Origin: Neocallimastix lanati (nom. inval.)
Lineage: Eukaryota; Neocallimastigomycota; Neocallimastigomycetes; Neocallimastigales; Neocallimastigaceae
NCBI GenBank assembly: GCA_016946835.1
Contig: JACVTC010000048.1
Coordinates: forward strand, 1,145,831 to 1,209,830
Reading direction: 5' to 3'
Length of the DNA: 64,000 nt
Part shown: in pieces, positions 37,856 through 50,722 of the stretch
Numbering within the stretch: the stretch's first letter is position 1
Layout: every line of letters starts with the position of its first letter
Translations under genes and position numbers: made by a program
Notes under the pieces: generated by a model
The model's database searches: none
What the model was told of the DNA's origin: nothing
What the model saw: only the letters and a program-made list of their open reading frames with translations

Positions 37856-38060
37856 AGTAATTAATATTTAATAATCAATATTTAATAATCAATAATTAAT
37901 ATTGAATAATCAATATTGAATAATCAATATTTAATATTTAATAATCAATAATTAATATTGAATAATTAATATTGAATAATTAATATTGAATAATCAATAA
38001 TTAATATTGAATAATTAATATTGAATATTAAATAATGAAAGTTGAATATTAAATAATAAT
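37856..38060. repeat. AATATTGAATAATCAATT minisatellite
   Basis: About 15 degenerate alternations of AATATTGAATAAT and CAATATT/TAATATT, partly palindromic. Confidence 0.75.
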
Positions 38061-38273
38061 TAATATGGAATATGGAATATTCGTGATACGTTTTTTCTTC
38101 CAACATAATTCAATACAAATATTTCTTTTTATATGTAATTAGAAAATAAATTTTTTTATTATAAAATAATTTCATAATAAATTATAAAAATTAATAATTT
38201 TCTTATTTTTTAAACTTTTTTATTCTTTAAAATTTTTATTTTTTTTATTCTTTTTGACTTTTTTTTTTATTTT

Positions 38274-38307
<34 letters not shown>

Positions 38308-38686
38308 AGAAATTAAATGAATTGTTGATGAAAGTATTCAAAAGTAACTATAGATTAAAAAGATTAGAAATCTTATAAATTAATTTATTTCTTAAATAAT
38401 ATATATAAACAGTATTTATTGTAGTTACTTAAAAAATTAAAAATTTCAATATTTAAATATATATATAAAAGAAATATAATGTTAATTCAACTTTTATAAA
38501 TTATTGGAAAGAAGGAATACAATGATTATAGTTATTCAAAATTAAGTCAACTTCTTCTTTTTAAAAAATAAAATAATAATAAAAAATTAAATAAAAGTCG
38601 AATAATAATTAATAAAAATTATTATTGAAATTTTATTTAATTTAATGAAATAATTAAAATATCAAGTATTAACATATATATATATT

Positions 38687-38727
<41 letters not shown>

Positions 38728-38925
38728 CAATAATTCAATTATCTATTTCAGATGAAATTCTTTATTTTTCATTAAAATAATAATTTAATTATTTTTATAA
38801 ATAGAGGTAACAATATATACCAATAAAAAAAAGCAAATATATTGTTAATATAAAAAAAAAATAAAATAAAAAAATAAAATAAAAAAATAAAATTATATAT
38901 ACAAAATATAATAATAATAGAAAGT

Positions 38926-38969
<44 letters not shown>

Positions 38970-39735
38970 AGTAAAAATAATACTGTTATGATTTCTAACT
39001 GAAATTCAGATTTTTTTTTTTTTTTTTAATATAATATAATTTAATTTAATTTAATATAATTTAATTTAATTTATTTATTAAATTAAATGTTAAATTACTT
39101 AGAAATATCTATCTAGTTTTAAATTATGTAAATCGTTTAAATTATTTAAGAATAAATTTTATTATTATATTTATAAAACGAAATTTCAAGTAATTAAAAA
39201 AAATATTATAAAAAATAAAAAAAAATGCAATAAAAAAAAACAAAGAATAAAAAATAAAAATATAATAAATAAGAAAAAATAGAACAAATAAAGCCAAATT
39301 AAAACAAAATTGAAAAAAAAAGAAAAAAAAATAGAAAATAAAAAGTAAAAAAATAAAAAAATTAAATAAAATAAAGTATAATAAAAAAAAAAATAAAAAT
39401 TATATATATATGTTTATTATTAATTTATTAAACTATATATATGAGGTAAGTGCTATATAATTTAATATTCTTTTTTAAAAGGATACATTTTAAAACTATA
39501 GTACCACTTATTATAACTTTTTATAATTAAATATCCTTTTTTTTTTTAACAGTAAGTATAATAAAAAATAAATAATAAAAGATAAAAAAAAAACAATAAA
39601 ATATAAAATATAAGATATAAAATATAAAAAAAAAACTATAAAAAACCGAATAAAAAGCCTGAAAATTAAATAAAATAAAATTTTAGTATAAAGAGAAAAG
39701 AAAATAAAAATAATAATAGTAATAGTAATATAAAA
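38061..39735. other. Upstream region of the 39.7-kb gene
   Basis: A/T sequence with A runs (38280-38304, 38690-38726, 38932-38968) and A-rich simple sequence right up to the ATG. No gene; promoter elements cannot be distinguished. Confidence 0.4.
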
Positions 39736-39747
39736 ATGCAGGAATCT

Positions 39748-39801
<54 letters not shown>

Positions 39802-42800
39802 TCAAGTCAACAAATTTCAACTGGGGAAACTTCATTATTCATACCAGAATGTGTTAATTGGAATATAATTAATTCAACTGGACCATCAACAATAAATTTC
39901 AGAGAAAGATTAATAAACGAAAATTCCAATAATTCTTACTCCAATTTTTCAGATGTACCTGTTTCACACTCATTTATTAGAAAAAGAAGACAATTTCAAT
40001 TTAAACGTAATTTAATTTTTTTATTATTGTAGTTTAAACTATTTATATTATATATAATATATTTTATTTATTCAATTTCTTTATATTTATATATATTAAT
40101 ACATTCAATTTCTATATATATATATATTGATATGTTTATATATATTGTATATTGTATTTATTTAATTTCTTTTCTTTTTGTTTCTATATTTATATATATT
40201 ATATATCAATTTAAATTCTTTTTTATAACTCTTTATTTATAATTTCGTATAATTATATATATAATCTTTAATAAAATTCCTACTTTTTTTTTTTTTTTTT
40301 TCCTGTGATATTCGAAATTTGTATAAAATGTTCCTGTTACATATAGAAATTAATAATATTAATACTAATTATGATTCAGATGATTCGGATGAAGAAACTT
40401 CTTTTGTTAATGTACCTAAAACAATTAAAGTTATGGATATTTTATACAACACTGATTTCTATATACAATTACGTTCAGAACAAAACATTGCAACCATTAG
40501 TCATTATTTAAAAAATATTATTAATAAAGAGGATGATGATAGAAGAAAGTATGAAGTTTATTCAATAAAGAAAATAGTTAATGTATTAAATTGGATGATG
40601 CAAAATTGGAAAATTGAAAGTATTGCAAAAGTTATCATAAGTATTACATCAGGATGGACTTTAAATGAATTGAATCAAGGTAAATTGATTATTTAAATAA
40701 AATACTATTTTTACCACTGATTTATATAGAGCTTTATATATATTATAAATAATAATAATTGATTTAATTTTTTTTTTATTATTATTACCTTTAAATTATA
40801 ATTTTTTATTATTATTATTACCTTTAAATTATAATTTTTTATTATTATTATTACCTTTAAATTTTAATTTCTTTTTAATTTTTATTTTATTATTACCTTT
40901 AAATTATAATTTTTATTATTATTATTATTATTATTATAATTAAATTTTAATTATTAAAAGAAATAATAATATGTTAAGTAATTATCTACAAAATTATAAA
41001 ATTATAAAATATATAAATTAATTAAATTATATAATTATTTTTTATGAAAATAAAAAAAAAAAATTATATGTATCTATTATTTAATTCATTTATAATTAAT
41101 ATATTTATATATTATCTTCTTATTTAAATTGAAAAAAAAAAAAAAATAAAAAAATAAAATAAAATAAAATAAAATAAAAAAAATAAATAAATAAATAAAT
41201 AAATAATAAATAAAAAAATTATAGAAGATTCAAGGTTAGGTCGTTTAATTAGAAAAATTACAGTTGATTGGGACCCAAAATATTTAGCTCATTTAGTTTC
41301 ACTTTTATTTACAACTCATCCATTATGTAATAAAGATGATGAATCCTGTAGAAAATATAAAGAAGTATTTTTAAAAGTATTATCAAAGCGATGGAATTTT
41401 TGTCGTTTATCTCAGTTTTTTATTTTTCTTGGTAATAAAGGTACTATTAATCATAAGTTAAAGGTACATCTTCTTCAACGTGCTGCAAAATATGAAGATA
41501 ATAATAAAAAAATGAATTTTAATTTTTCAACACAAAGAAGAAAACCTGTAGTCATGACCACTTCTCAAACTCAACCTCTTCTTCATCAACCTCAACCCCA
41601 ATTTCAGGTGATCCCCCAATCTCAATCAGTGGATAATCTATTTCAACAAAATAATCAAAATCAAATTCAAAATCAAAGTCCTCAGTTGTATCAAACTGTC
41701 ATGATTCTCTCTCCTCCTCAAAGTATAAATCAAGGAAGTCCAAGATCGACCGCCCGTCAAAGTCCACAAACTACTTTTTATCAAATTCAAGACTATCAAA
41801 GACCTATGTTTACTCAGTCACCAATTAATGATTCTGTTTCAACTGCTTCATCATCCAATTCACCTGCTTCACCAACGGCCTCTCCTTCTAATTTTTTAAA
41901 TTCATCTATTCCTATTATTACTACTACTACTTCTACAAGTTCTACAAATATACCTATGGTGACTATTCGTTCCATGAATCATGTTATGACTATGAATACT
42001 CAACCTGTTCCGGTGATTATGTCTCCTCCATTAAACAATTATAATTCAAATTCTCCTCCAGTGATTGTATCCAATATTACTGTCCCAAATACACCATCTT
42101 CAAGGGAAGCTTATATTCGTTTACCTCAAGGGGCTTCAGTTATTCAAACTATTAGTCCTCATGGTACTCCAATACAAACTTCTAGTGTTATCACCATTAC
42201 TACCCCAGTCTCAACAACAACAACAACAACGACCAGTACTACTACTACTAACATAGTTGAACCTAATAATAAAGATTCAATTCTTTTATCCCCTTCCACT
42301 TCAAGTACCTCTTCTTCTTTTACCCCTCCTCGAACTTCTACAGTTCCTACTCAAAATAATATTAATATCACATCATCATCATCATCATCATTATCATTAT
42401 CTTCCTCTTCCTCTACAACCTCTTCATCAACAAACCATTCTAAATTGAAAGGAAAAGAAATTAATGAAGAAGATAATCCTTCGTATTATCCTGGTCATGC
42501 TACTCCTATTAATCAACGGAATACTTCTACCACTACCCGTCCAGGCTTACTTTTTATGACACCATCGACGGCTTATACATCAACCATTATTACCATGAAT
42601 AATAATAATTCTTCCTCTCAATCCTTACCTCAATATCAACCTCAACCTTTACCTACAAATTATACCAATAATTCTTCCTCTGTTAATGTTTCAATGCCTA
42701 TACCATTATCTTTAAATGTAAGAAGCATTAATCAAAAAATTACTGAACTTTCAAAGGAATCGGAAATAAATAAAGATATATCAACCGATGGAATGATAGC

Positions 42801-42975
42801 TCATTCAATCCATCAAACAATAGAAAATAAAGAGAAAAATGTTGTAAAATCTGAATCGAATTTGGTCTCTTCTTCTCCTTCCTCTTTTTCTTCTACTTTT
42901 TTAAAAGATAGACAAAAAGAAAAGGAAAAAGAAAAAGAAAAAGAAAAAGAAAAAGAAAAAGAAAAAATCTACTAG
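39736..42975 (+). CDS. Unrecognised protein: poly-N start, helical core, Ser/Thr/Gln/Pro-rich tail (3 exons)
   Basis: Exons 39736-40006, 40347-40679 and 41225-42975. Both introns are GT-AG, phase 1, and join in frame, giving 784 residues to the first stop. Residues ~6-22 are an Asn run from (AAT)n. Residues ~91-295 form an ordered, mostly helical region rich in Trp, Leu and Ile (for example NVLNWMMQNWKIESIAKVI, then ITVDWDPKYLAHLVSLLF and RWNFCRLSQFFIFLG), the only part that looks like a folded domain. Residues ~298-765 are low complexity: Gln/Pro, Ser-Pro and poly-Thr/Ser tracts, ending in a Lys-Glu repeat. I do not recognise the family. The domain-plus-disordered-tail layout is like that of regulatory proteins, but no function is claimed. 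The frame seems to break prematurely at the Lys-Glu repeat (see the next entry). Confidence 0.75.
40765..40945. repeat. ~32-bp tandem repeat in intron 2
   Basis: Four copies of ATTACCTTTAAATTATAATTTTT with variable TTA runs, inside the second intron (40680-41224). Confidence 0.8.
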
Positions 42976-43199
42976 ATGTAAGGGTAGCAAATAAAGATGA
43001 ACCCTCTGCTTCTTCTTCATCTACCTCTACATTTTCTCATACAATTAATGTTTCCAAGGGAAAACCAGAGGATAATACGGATGAAGAAACTTCCATTAAA
43101 ACATTAAGATTAGAAGAGGATGAGGAGGAGGATAAGAAGAAGAGAACCGATGAATATTATGAAGAAATTTTTAATTTGGATGGATTTAATCATGAATAA
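42976..43199 (+). pseudogene. Out-of-frame continuation of the 39.7-kb gene
   Basis: Directly after the stop, the -1 frame relative to the upstream reading is open from inside the GAAAAA repeat to TAA at 43197-43199 (about 76 codons). It has gene-like content: NLLDVRVANKDEPSASSSS, a Ser/Thr stretch as in the upstream tail, then acidic and basic runs, ending EIFNLDGFNHE. The natural explanation is a one-base length change in the hexamer repeat at 42920-42967, through either mutation or a sequencing error. Most likely the intact protein is about 860 residues long. Confidence 0.65.
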
Positions 43200-43803
43200 A
43201 AAAAAAAAAAAGCTATTTATGATATCATTGATAGTAGTAAAGAAGACTTGAAGAAAAAAAAATAATAAAAAAAGAATAATAATAATAATAATCTTCAATC
43301 TTTATGTATAAAAACAAAAAAAAAAAAAAAAAACATATAAATTATGTCAATATAAATATATTAATTATTAAAAAGATAAAGTTTAAAAAAGAGAAGAAAA
43401 AAAGTAAAGAAAAGAGAAAAAAATAATAATAATAATAATAATTAAATTAAATAATATGCCTTCTCTTTTAAGATATATTATTGTAAGTATTAAAAAAAAT
43501 AATAATTAAAAAAAAAAAAAAGAAAAGAAAAAAAAAAAAAAAAAAAAAAAAAGAAAAGAAAATAAAACTAAAACTAAAATATTTTTCTTATTTATTTTAA
43601 TATCTATTTATTATAGAGTATATGTATATTAAGAAAAAAATTTATAAAAATAAATAAATTTTAAATAATATAAAAAAAAAATTATATAAAAACTTTTAAT
43701 TTATAATTTATAAATAATAAATAATAATAATAATAAACACTATATTATTTATGATTATTAATATATTATATATAATAGGCTTAATTTTATTACTTAATAT
43801 ATG

Positions 43804-43842
<39 letters not shown>

Positions 43843-44538
43843 AGAGAGAAAAAAAGAATGAATGAATAAAATAATTAATATTTATTTATTTATTTTTCTG
43901 AATTTTTTTTTTTTTTCTAATGTATATAAAAGCCTTTTAAAAATAATAATAATCAACTTATATATTATATAAATAATAATAATAATTTTTTCTTTTCTAT
44001 TTTCTTTTCTTTTTCACTTTATAAAAAAATAAATATATAATTATATATATATTTTTTTTTCTTTTTAAAAATCATTAAACTATATTTATATTAACTTTAT
44101 TTAAAATAAATATAAAAATAAATAATAATAATAAGTAAATATTAAAAATTATATGTATATTAATATATTAATATATATGCAAGAAAATAATAATAATAAT
44201 AATAATAATAGCAATAATCATAAAAAGAATTATGGTTATTTCTCTTAAAAAGAAAAAAAAATAAAAATTAAATATTAAAATGAATGAATTAATAAATTAA
44301 TAAAAAAATTATTTTTCTTTATTATATATATATATAAAAAAAATAAAAAAAAATTATAATAAAAAAAATAAAAAAAAATTATAATAAAAAAAATAAAATA
44401 AAAATAAAAAAAAATTAAATAACTTTTTTTTGTTTAATTTTATAATATTTATTTGTCTATTTATTTATTTATTATTTATTTATAATTTATTTATAATTTA
44501 TTTATTTATTTATAATTTATATATAATTTATTTATAAT

Positions 44539-44573
<35 letters not shown>

Positions 44574-45245
44574 TAATTTATTTATTTATTTATAATTTCT
44601 TAATAATAAATATTTTAAATTATTCAAAGTCTTTTAAATAAATTTGAGAATTAGTATGGGTTAAAAAAAAAAAAAAAAAATTTTAAATTAGTATGGGTTA
44701 AATTTTTTTTTAATAATGGGTTAAAACTATATTCATTCTATAGTTAACCTTTTTAATTTATGGGTTAATTAAATAAATTTTTTTTTTTTAAAAAAAAATA
44801 TTATTATTATTATTATATAAAAATGATCTTATGTACTTGATTTAAAATTATTATTATTATTAAAATTATATTGATTAAAAGAATTATTATTAATTTTTTT
44901 TTTATTATTTAAAAAAAATTAGTATTATGTTTAAATCATTTTATAGTCTTTAAAATTTGTCTTTGGAGGTTATTATACTATTTCCATTGAGTTTAAGGTT
45001 AAGATGGTCTATTAAATGAATTAATACCTATATATATATATATATATAATTTTTATATATACAATTTTGCTAGTATTTTACTAGTGATGAGAAAAGAGCA
45101 TTTCATCCTATTCAATATTTAAAAAAAAAATATTGTAATATATTATACTTAACACTATAATTATCACAATACTATTTTTACTCTTTTCTTTATTATGATT
45201 ATGATTATTATTAAGTGTTCCAGTTCCAATTAAGTCTTTCATCAA

Positions 45246-45288
<43 letters not shown>

Positions 45289-45448
45289 TTGAGTTTATAA
45301 ACTCGAGTTTATCATCAATATTTTAATAATATATATTTTATATTTTATTGATATGAAATTTATATGAAATATATTTGTATATCTAACATATATATAAATA
45401 TTTTTTTATTTATTAACTTTATTATACCAAATAGTATTAATAATAGTA

Positions 45449-45489
<41 letters not shown>

Positions 45490-46478
45490 AATATAGGTGT
45501 TCTTTTTTTCATTTGAGAGAAACATTCTCCATCCATAACTAATATAATTCATCTAAAATAAAAAAAAAAAAAAAAAAAAAAAAAAAACAATGGTTAAGAT
45601 ATAACTATAAAATAGCTTATTTATTTATTAATATAGATTGATGTATAGAGAAACGGGATGATTCTAATGCAATGATAAAGATTCATATGAATTAATTCAT
45701 AATAAAAAAAAAAAAAAAAAAAAAAAGCATAAATCCCTTTTTTTTTTTTTTATATTTATTTATTTACTTATTTTATTCATTATTATATATATATATTTAT
45801 TGTTTTTGATATTTTTTATTCTAATGTTACATTAATATAGTAGAAAAGAATATATATTTAAAAAATATTTATTTTTTTTTTTATATATCAATTTTTATTT
45901 ACATTATATAGTATAATATAATATAATATAATATAATGTAATATTATATATAATATATATATTTTTAATAATTGAATTTTATTTCAATAATTTTATAAAA
46001 GAGTATGTCTGTAGATGTACCTATTTATTTTTATTATTTTATTTTATATAATATTTATATATAATTAATTAAAATTTAAAATTTTCAATAATATAAAAAT
46101 GCCTTGTAATTAATATATTAAATAAATAATAAAATATAAATAAAATAACATAATATAAAATAAAATAAAAATATTTTAATTAATAATAAATATTAAAAAA
46201 AAAAAAAAAAAAAAAGAATAAATAATTATAATAAATATTAATAAAAGAAAAAAAAAAAATAAATAATAATTACTAATATAAAAAAATAAATAATATTTAT
46301 TTATTAAAAGAAGATAAAAAAAAAAATAATATTTATTAATAGAAAATGAAAATAATAAAACTTTTTTTTTCGTTTGTTTCAGTTTATTTATTTATTTATA
46401 TATATAATATATATATAATTTATATTATAATTTATATAATATAGAGAGATAAAAAAAAAAATAATAGTCAAAAAAACA
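43200..46478. other. Gene-free A/T desert
   Basis: Long A or T runs (43810-43838, 45249-45283, 45454-45488, 45560-45587, 45703-45726), TTTATAATTTA simple sequence at 44450-44600, and nothing coding. Confidence 0.45.
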
Positions 46479-46559
46479 TGACTATGGTGGGATTCGAACC
46501 CACGCCACATAAGTGACCAGGGCCTAAACCTGACGCGTTAACCTCTCCGCCACATAGCC
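46479..46559 (-). tRNA. tRNA-Leu (anticodon UAG)
   Basis: Minus strand. The acceptor GGCTATG pairs with CATAGTC (one G-U), and the D stem GCG pairs with CGC. The anticodon stem TCAGG pairs with CCTGG around the loop TTTAGGC (anticodon TAG, followed by G37). A long variable arm carries a CAC/GTG stem, and the T arm is GTGGG-TTCGAAT-CCCAC, with discriminator A at 46479. The long variable arm and anticodon UAG (reads CUA) identify leucine. There is no intron. The B box GGTTCGAATCC and a downstream run of seven T (minus strand) as pol III terminator are both present. Position 1 (46559) follows from the acceptor pairing. Confidence 0.93.
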
Positions 46560-47502
46560 ATTTCTTGAAATGATTGTTAAGGAATGAATGAATAATGTTA
46601 ATTTTATTATTTTTCATAAAAATAACTTAACCACTAAAATTAAATTATTTATTTCCTTACTTGGGGAACTTTCTTATGTTCTATTACTGCCAAATTATTA
46701 CTAATATTAAATTTATTATTATTAATATAAATTCTTTATTAATATCAATACTTTATTATTAAAATTAATACTATATTATTAATATCAATATTATTATCAA
46801 TATCTAGTTTTATTAATATGATTTATTCTATCAATATTTTATTATTAAAGAAAATTTTATTTTACAAATATTACTAATACAGATTATTTATTATTAATAA
46901 AAATTAATATAATTAATAATGATTTAAAAATATTTTACTTAAATCCATGATCCTTGTCATTAAAATTAGTAATACTTCCTTCCAAAATACACCCTATTTA
47001 TAATAAGATTAATAATAGATAATAATCTAAAGTACTTTTATTTAAAAATAGTATAAAATTAAATAATACTCTATTACTAATAGTTCTGTAAAAGTAATAA
47101 AATTATTTTTAAAATATATTATCACTACAATTAATAATAAATAGTTTAGAATTTAATAATATGTAATAATTATTTATTATAATAGAATAGATTATGAATT
47201 TATAATTTAAATACAATTCAAACATGTAACTCTAAGATATTCTAAAGAAATGGCTTGACCATTTCTAACGATAAAAAAAAAATATAAATAGATGAGAAAA
47301 TTGTATTTTAGAAAAATAATCTGAAGAAAAAAATATAATCTTATTAAAGAAATTAATTTATTTTTAGTTTTTAATTGAATAATTTTTATTAAATAAATAA
47401 ATAAAATATTTTAAAAAAAAAGATATATTTTAATTTTTAATTTTTTTTATTTTAGTGTTTATTTCTATATTTATTATTATTCTGTCCCGAACCTCAACAT
47501 GA
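46560..47502. other. A/T-rich spacer upstream of the tRNA gene
   Basis: No gene or recognisable element between the tRNA 5' end and the left LTR of the outer gypsy element. Confidence 0.4.
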
Positions 47503-47996
47503 TGATAAATAACAAAATTAATAAATCTTGAAAATTTATTATACATAAAATCAAAACTAACCTTAGCCAAGTTTAATAATAATTTAATAAAATAAAAAAA
47601 AAATTAATTAATTAATTAATTAATTAAAACAAATAAATTACACTTAAAAATTACATTAATACTCAGATATGAAAGAAATATTATATATTTTTCAAAATAA
47701 AAATATTAAGATTAAATTTAAAATAAAATAATTAGTTTTAATAATTAGTTTTATAACAATTTTTATAATTAATTTTATTATTAAATAATAATTTTATAAT
47801 AACAAAATTTATTAATTTAAATAACAAAATATTTTTAATTATTTTTATAATAAACAAATTTATTTATTTTATTATTAAATATTTATTTTATTATTAATTT
47901 TATTACTTTTATTTTATTTAATTATTCTTTTTATTTATAAATTATAAATAGTTTAATTTTAAAGAAAAATATAAATACTTGTAAATATTTCATGTA

Positions 47997-48028
<32 letters not shown>

Positions 48029-48260
48029 ATTTTATAATTTTAATAATCACTTTAAATTTTGTAATGTTTAATAAATTTTAATAAAAGATTTATAAAATAA
48101 AATATTAGAAAACAAGTGTTCTAATAAACCAAATTTTTAGTGTTATTTTTAATAAAACATTTTTAATTCATAAATAACTTATACAGTTATTATTAAAATA
48201 AATTGAAATTATCACTTTTTAATTCTATATTAAAATTAAGATAATTTCTAAAATTTATCA
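47503..48260 (+). repeat. Left (5') LTR of the outer gypsy element
   Basis: 758 bp, TG...CA ends, near-identical to 60658-61406. Contains a six-unit ATTA run and a (TTA)n tract. Confidence 0.93.
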
Positions 48261-48261
48261 G

Positions 48262-48279
48262 TGGTCCTTCGAACCGGAG
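48262..48279 (+). promoter_or_regulatory. Primer binding site, tRNA type
   Basis: TGGTCCTTCGAACCGGAG lies one base after the 5' LTR. It starts with TGG, the complement of a tRNA CCA end. Its complement closely resembles the 3' acceptor end of eukaryotic tRNA-Tyr (…CTCGAAGGACCA as I remember it), so tRNA-Tyr is the likely primer. Confidence 0.7.
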
Positions 48280-48872
48280 AGGCAGCTAACTTATTATTAA
48301 TAAGTATTATTTATTAACACTAGAGTATGAACTAGTATAAAAATTCATAATATTAAAATAAAGGATAAATAATATTTATTATATAATACTATTTAAAAAT
48401 AAAAACTAGAGTATGAACTAGTATAAAAATTCATAATTTAAAATTAAAAATAAAATATATATATGTATATATATAATAATATAATAATAAAATAATAAAT
48501 AAAAATAAATAAATTAGTAAAAAAAAAAAATAAGGGTTATATAGGTTTATAGTTTGTTAACAACACACTATTGGAACTAGATTCTAGGTTGAGTTAACAT
48601 ACTATAAATTAGAATAGGTGAAAGAGAGTAGTAGATTTTTATTATAGAGAGTAGAGCACGTATAGAATAGAAAATTTATTAGGAGAATAGCATATTATTG
48701 TATCGATACTCTAATTTAGAGAAGGCAAAACTTTACAATAATAGTGTGAAAACTAATAAAGAGAGTATATATAATACGTGGAGGTCGAAAATATAATAAA
48801 AAGGCTACGAAAATTTTGTGCCACCTTATATATAACTCTGTTTCCTAAATATAATACTTTAAAGAAGATATA

Positions 48873-48905
<33 letters not shown>

Positions 48906-49104
48906 ACTTATTAAAGAAACGTATAATAAGTGAATGAATAAATAAATTGAAATTGATATATAAAATTTTAATTAATTAAAAATTTGATTAAATAATTAAA
49001 TTTAAATATATAAATATTTTGTTAGTGAATAAATTATTATATAAAATAAAGTATATAAATTATATAAAGGAGAAAACAAAATTACTTCTAAATTCCAGAG
49101 TAAA
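48280..49104 (+). other. 5' leader of the outer gypsy element
   Basis: Untranslated leader between primer site and gag. It contains a direct repeat (CTAGAGTATGAACTAGTATA and following bases) at ~48320 and ~48407 and an A run at 48871-48902. Confidence 0.6.
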
Positions 49105-49911
49105 ATGTCCGATTTAAAATCAATTAATTTCAACAGAATTCCTATATTAGGTCAACCGACTGTAGAATTTGATGATTGGAATTTCTCATATACTCGTTGG
49201 TGTAATTCCAATAAAATTGACGAAGAAGAAAAGATAGAATGTTTAATTTCAATTACTACTGGTATTGCAAGAAAGATAGTAATAAATTCATTAAATAAAA
49301 CTACCCCAGATAAATATGATACCATTATAAGTAAATTACAGGAACATTACAAGGGTTCTCTTCCTAAAAACTCAAGGTTATTGGAACTTTCAACAGCTAC
49401 AATTAAGAAAGGTGAAAGTGTTGCAGAATTCAACATAAGGTTTGAAACACTTTTAAATAAAATTAGAATTGATTTAAATAAGGAAGTTATAATCTCTTAT
49501 TATATTAATGCATTTCGGACTTTAACTAAAACCTATGAGGCTTTATTAGAAGCAGAACCGCAAAACTTAAAAGATGCAATGAAAATAACGTCTAAAAAGG
49601 AGAAGATATATAAATTAGTAGAATCAAATAGATCCAAAGATAAAGGAGAACCAAACAAAAGAAATATAAAATCTAACACTCAAAATAATTATGGAACATA
49701 TTATACAAGTACTTATAATAAAAATAATACATTTAATAATAAGAATAATAATATAAATAATAGTCACAACAATAATTACCAAAAATATAATAATAATATA
49801 AAACCTACTCATAATTATATTAATCAAAATGTTGAAAATAGAAAAATCACATTGAAACCTACACAACTTCAAGATGATGAATTACAAGAAATAACTCAGA
49901 AACTTGCTGAT
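49105..49911 (+). pseudogene. gag, 5' part (outer element), cut by the inner insertion
   Basis: 269 codons from ATG to the insertion point. Text such as FDDWNFSYTRWCNSNKIDEE, YDTIISKLQEHYKG and ESVAEFNIRFETLLNKI is the usual capsid region of LTR-retrotransposon Gag, followed by an Asn-rich basic tail. The inner element begins exactly after GAT (49911). As read now, the frame runs six codons into the inner LTR and stops at 49929. The original gag resumes in the same phase at 56701. Confidence 0.88.
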
Positions 49912-50685
49912 TATAAAGTTTTGATTTAAAAAATAGATTATAAGTCAAAAATTATAATAACACTAAATAACACAAAAATGTTTTATAAACAAATAAGTTT
50001 TATTATATTTAGATTTCAAAATAATCTTTATTAATTATTAGTGTTATTAACAATAAATCGTTAATAACAATTACATCGATTAAAATACATGAAATTTGGT
50101 TAACTATTTATATTTTTATCTTATTACATTTATAATATATAATTCCTATTGAATTATATTATCTAACTATTTATTTAAAAACAATACTAACCTAAACTAA
50201 TAATAAATAATTAACTATTACTAAATAAAGAGAATTGTAATTAATAACTAAAATAAATATAAACAATTTCAATCGAGCTCATTTATTATTTATTTATTAT
50301 TTAAATATTATTAATAAATTCTTATTATATTTTCTATTTAAAATTAATATAAAAGTTGTCATAATTATTTAATATGATTTTAGCATAAAATGCCGCAAGT
50401 TTCAACATGACTAATTGCATAGTTTCATGTTGTTAATTTATCTTGTAAAAAAACCTTAACTCTTATTATTTAAATTAAATTACATAAAAAGAAATGATTT
50501 TCAATTACTAGTTTCACAAGAGAAATTTTTAATTTATTAATATGATTGGGAAGAAGTCGAAGTTTTGTTTAAAATTATTTGCAATAATTTTATACACGTG
50601 ATTTTTAATAGATTTATTTCAATTTTACTTAAATTTATGATTAAATTTAATTAAAATTTATAAAGATATTAATAATATCTTTACA
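49912..50685 (-). repeat. 3' LTR of the inner element
   Basis: 774 bp. Read on the minus strand it starts TGTAAAG and ends CTTTATA, a near-perfect terminal inverse repeat, but with TG...TA instead of TG...CA. Confidence 0.95.
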
Positions 50686-50717
50686 ATCTCGCCCCTTAAG
50701 TCGAGCTCCTGCGAGAT
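50686..50717 (-). promoter_or_regulatory. Polypurine tract / hairpin next to the 3' LTR
   Basis: On the minus strand AAGGGGCGAGAT ends exactly at the LTR and is the likely plus-strand primer. Its last seven bases GCGAGAT pair with ATCTCGC 18 nt upstream, so the tract sits in a possible hairpin. Confidence 0.5.
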
Positions 50718-50722
50718 TAACT

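Noticed and set aside
42980-43000. A tiny intron (GTAAGG...AAG) as the cause of the frame change in the 39.7-kb gene
   Set aside because: It would be about 19 nt, far shorter than the other introns (165-545 nt), and the stop lies before it; a length change in the GAAAAA repeat is simpler.
47400-47503. Ty3-like targeting of the outer element to the tRNA-Leu gene
   Set aside because: The left LTR is about 940 bp from the tRNA 5' end, too far for Ty3-type insertion a few bases from the transcription start.
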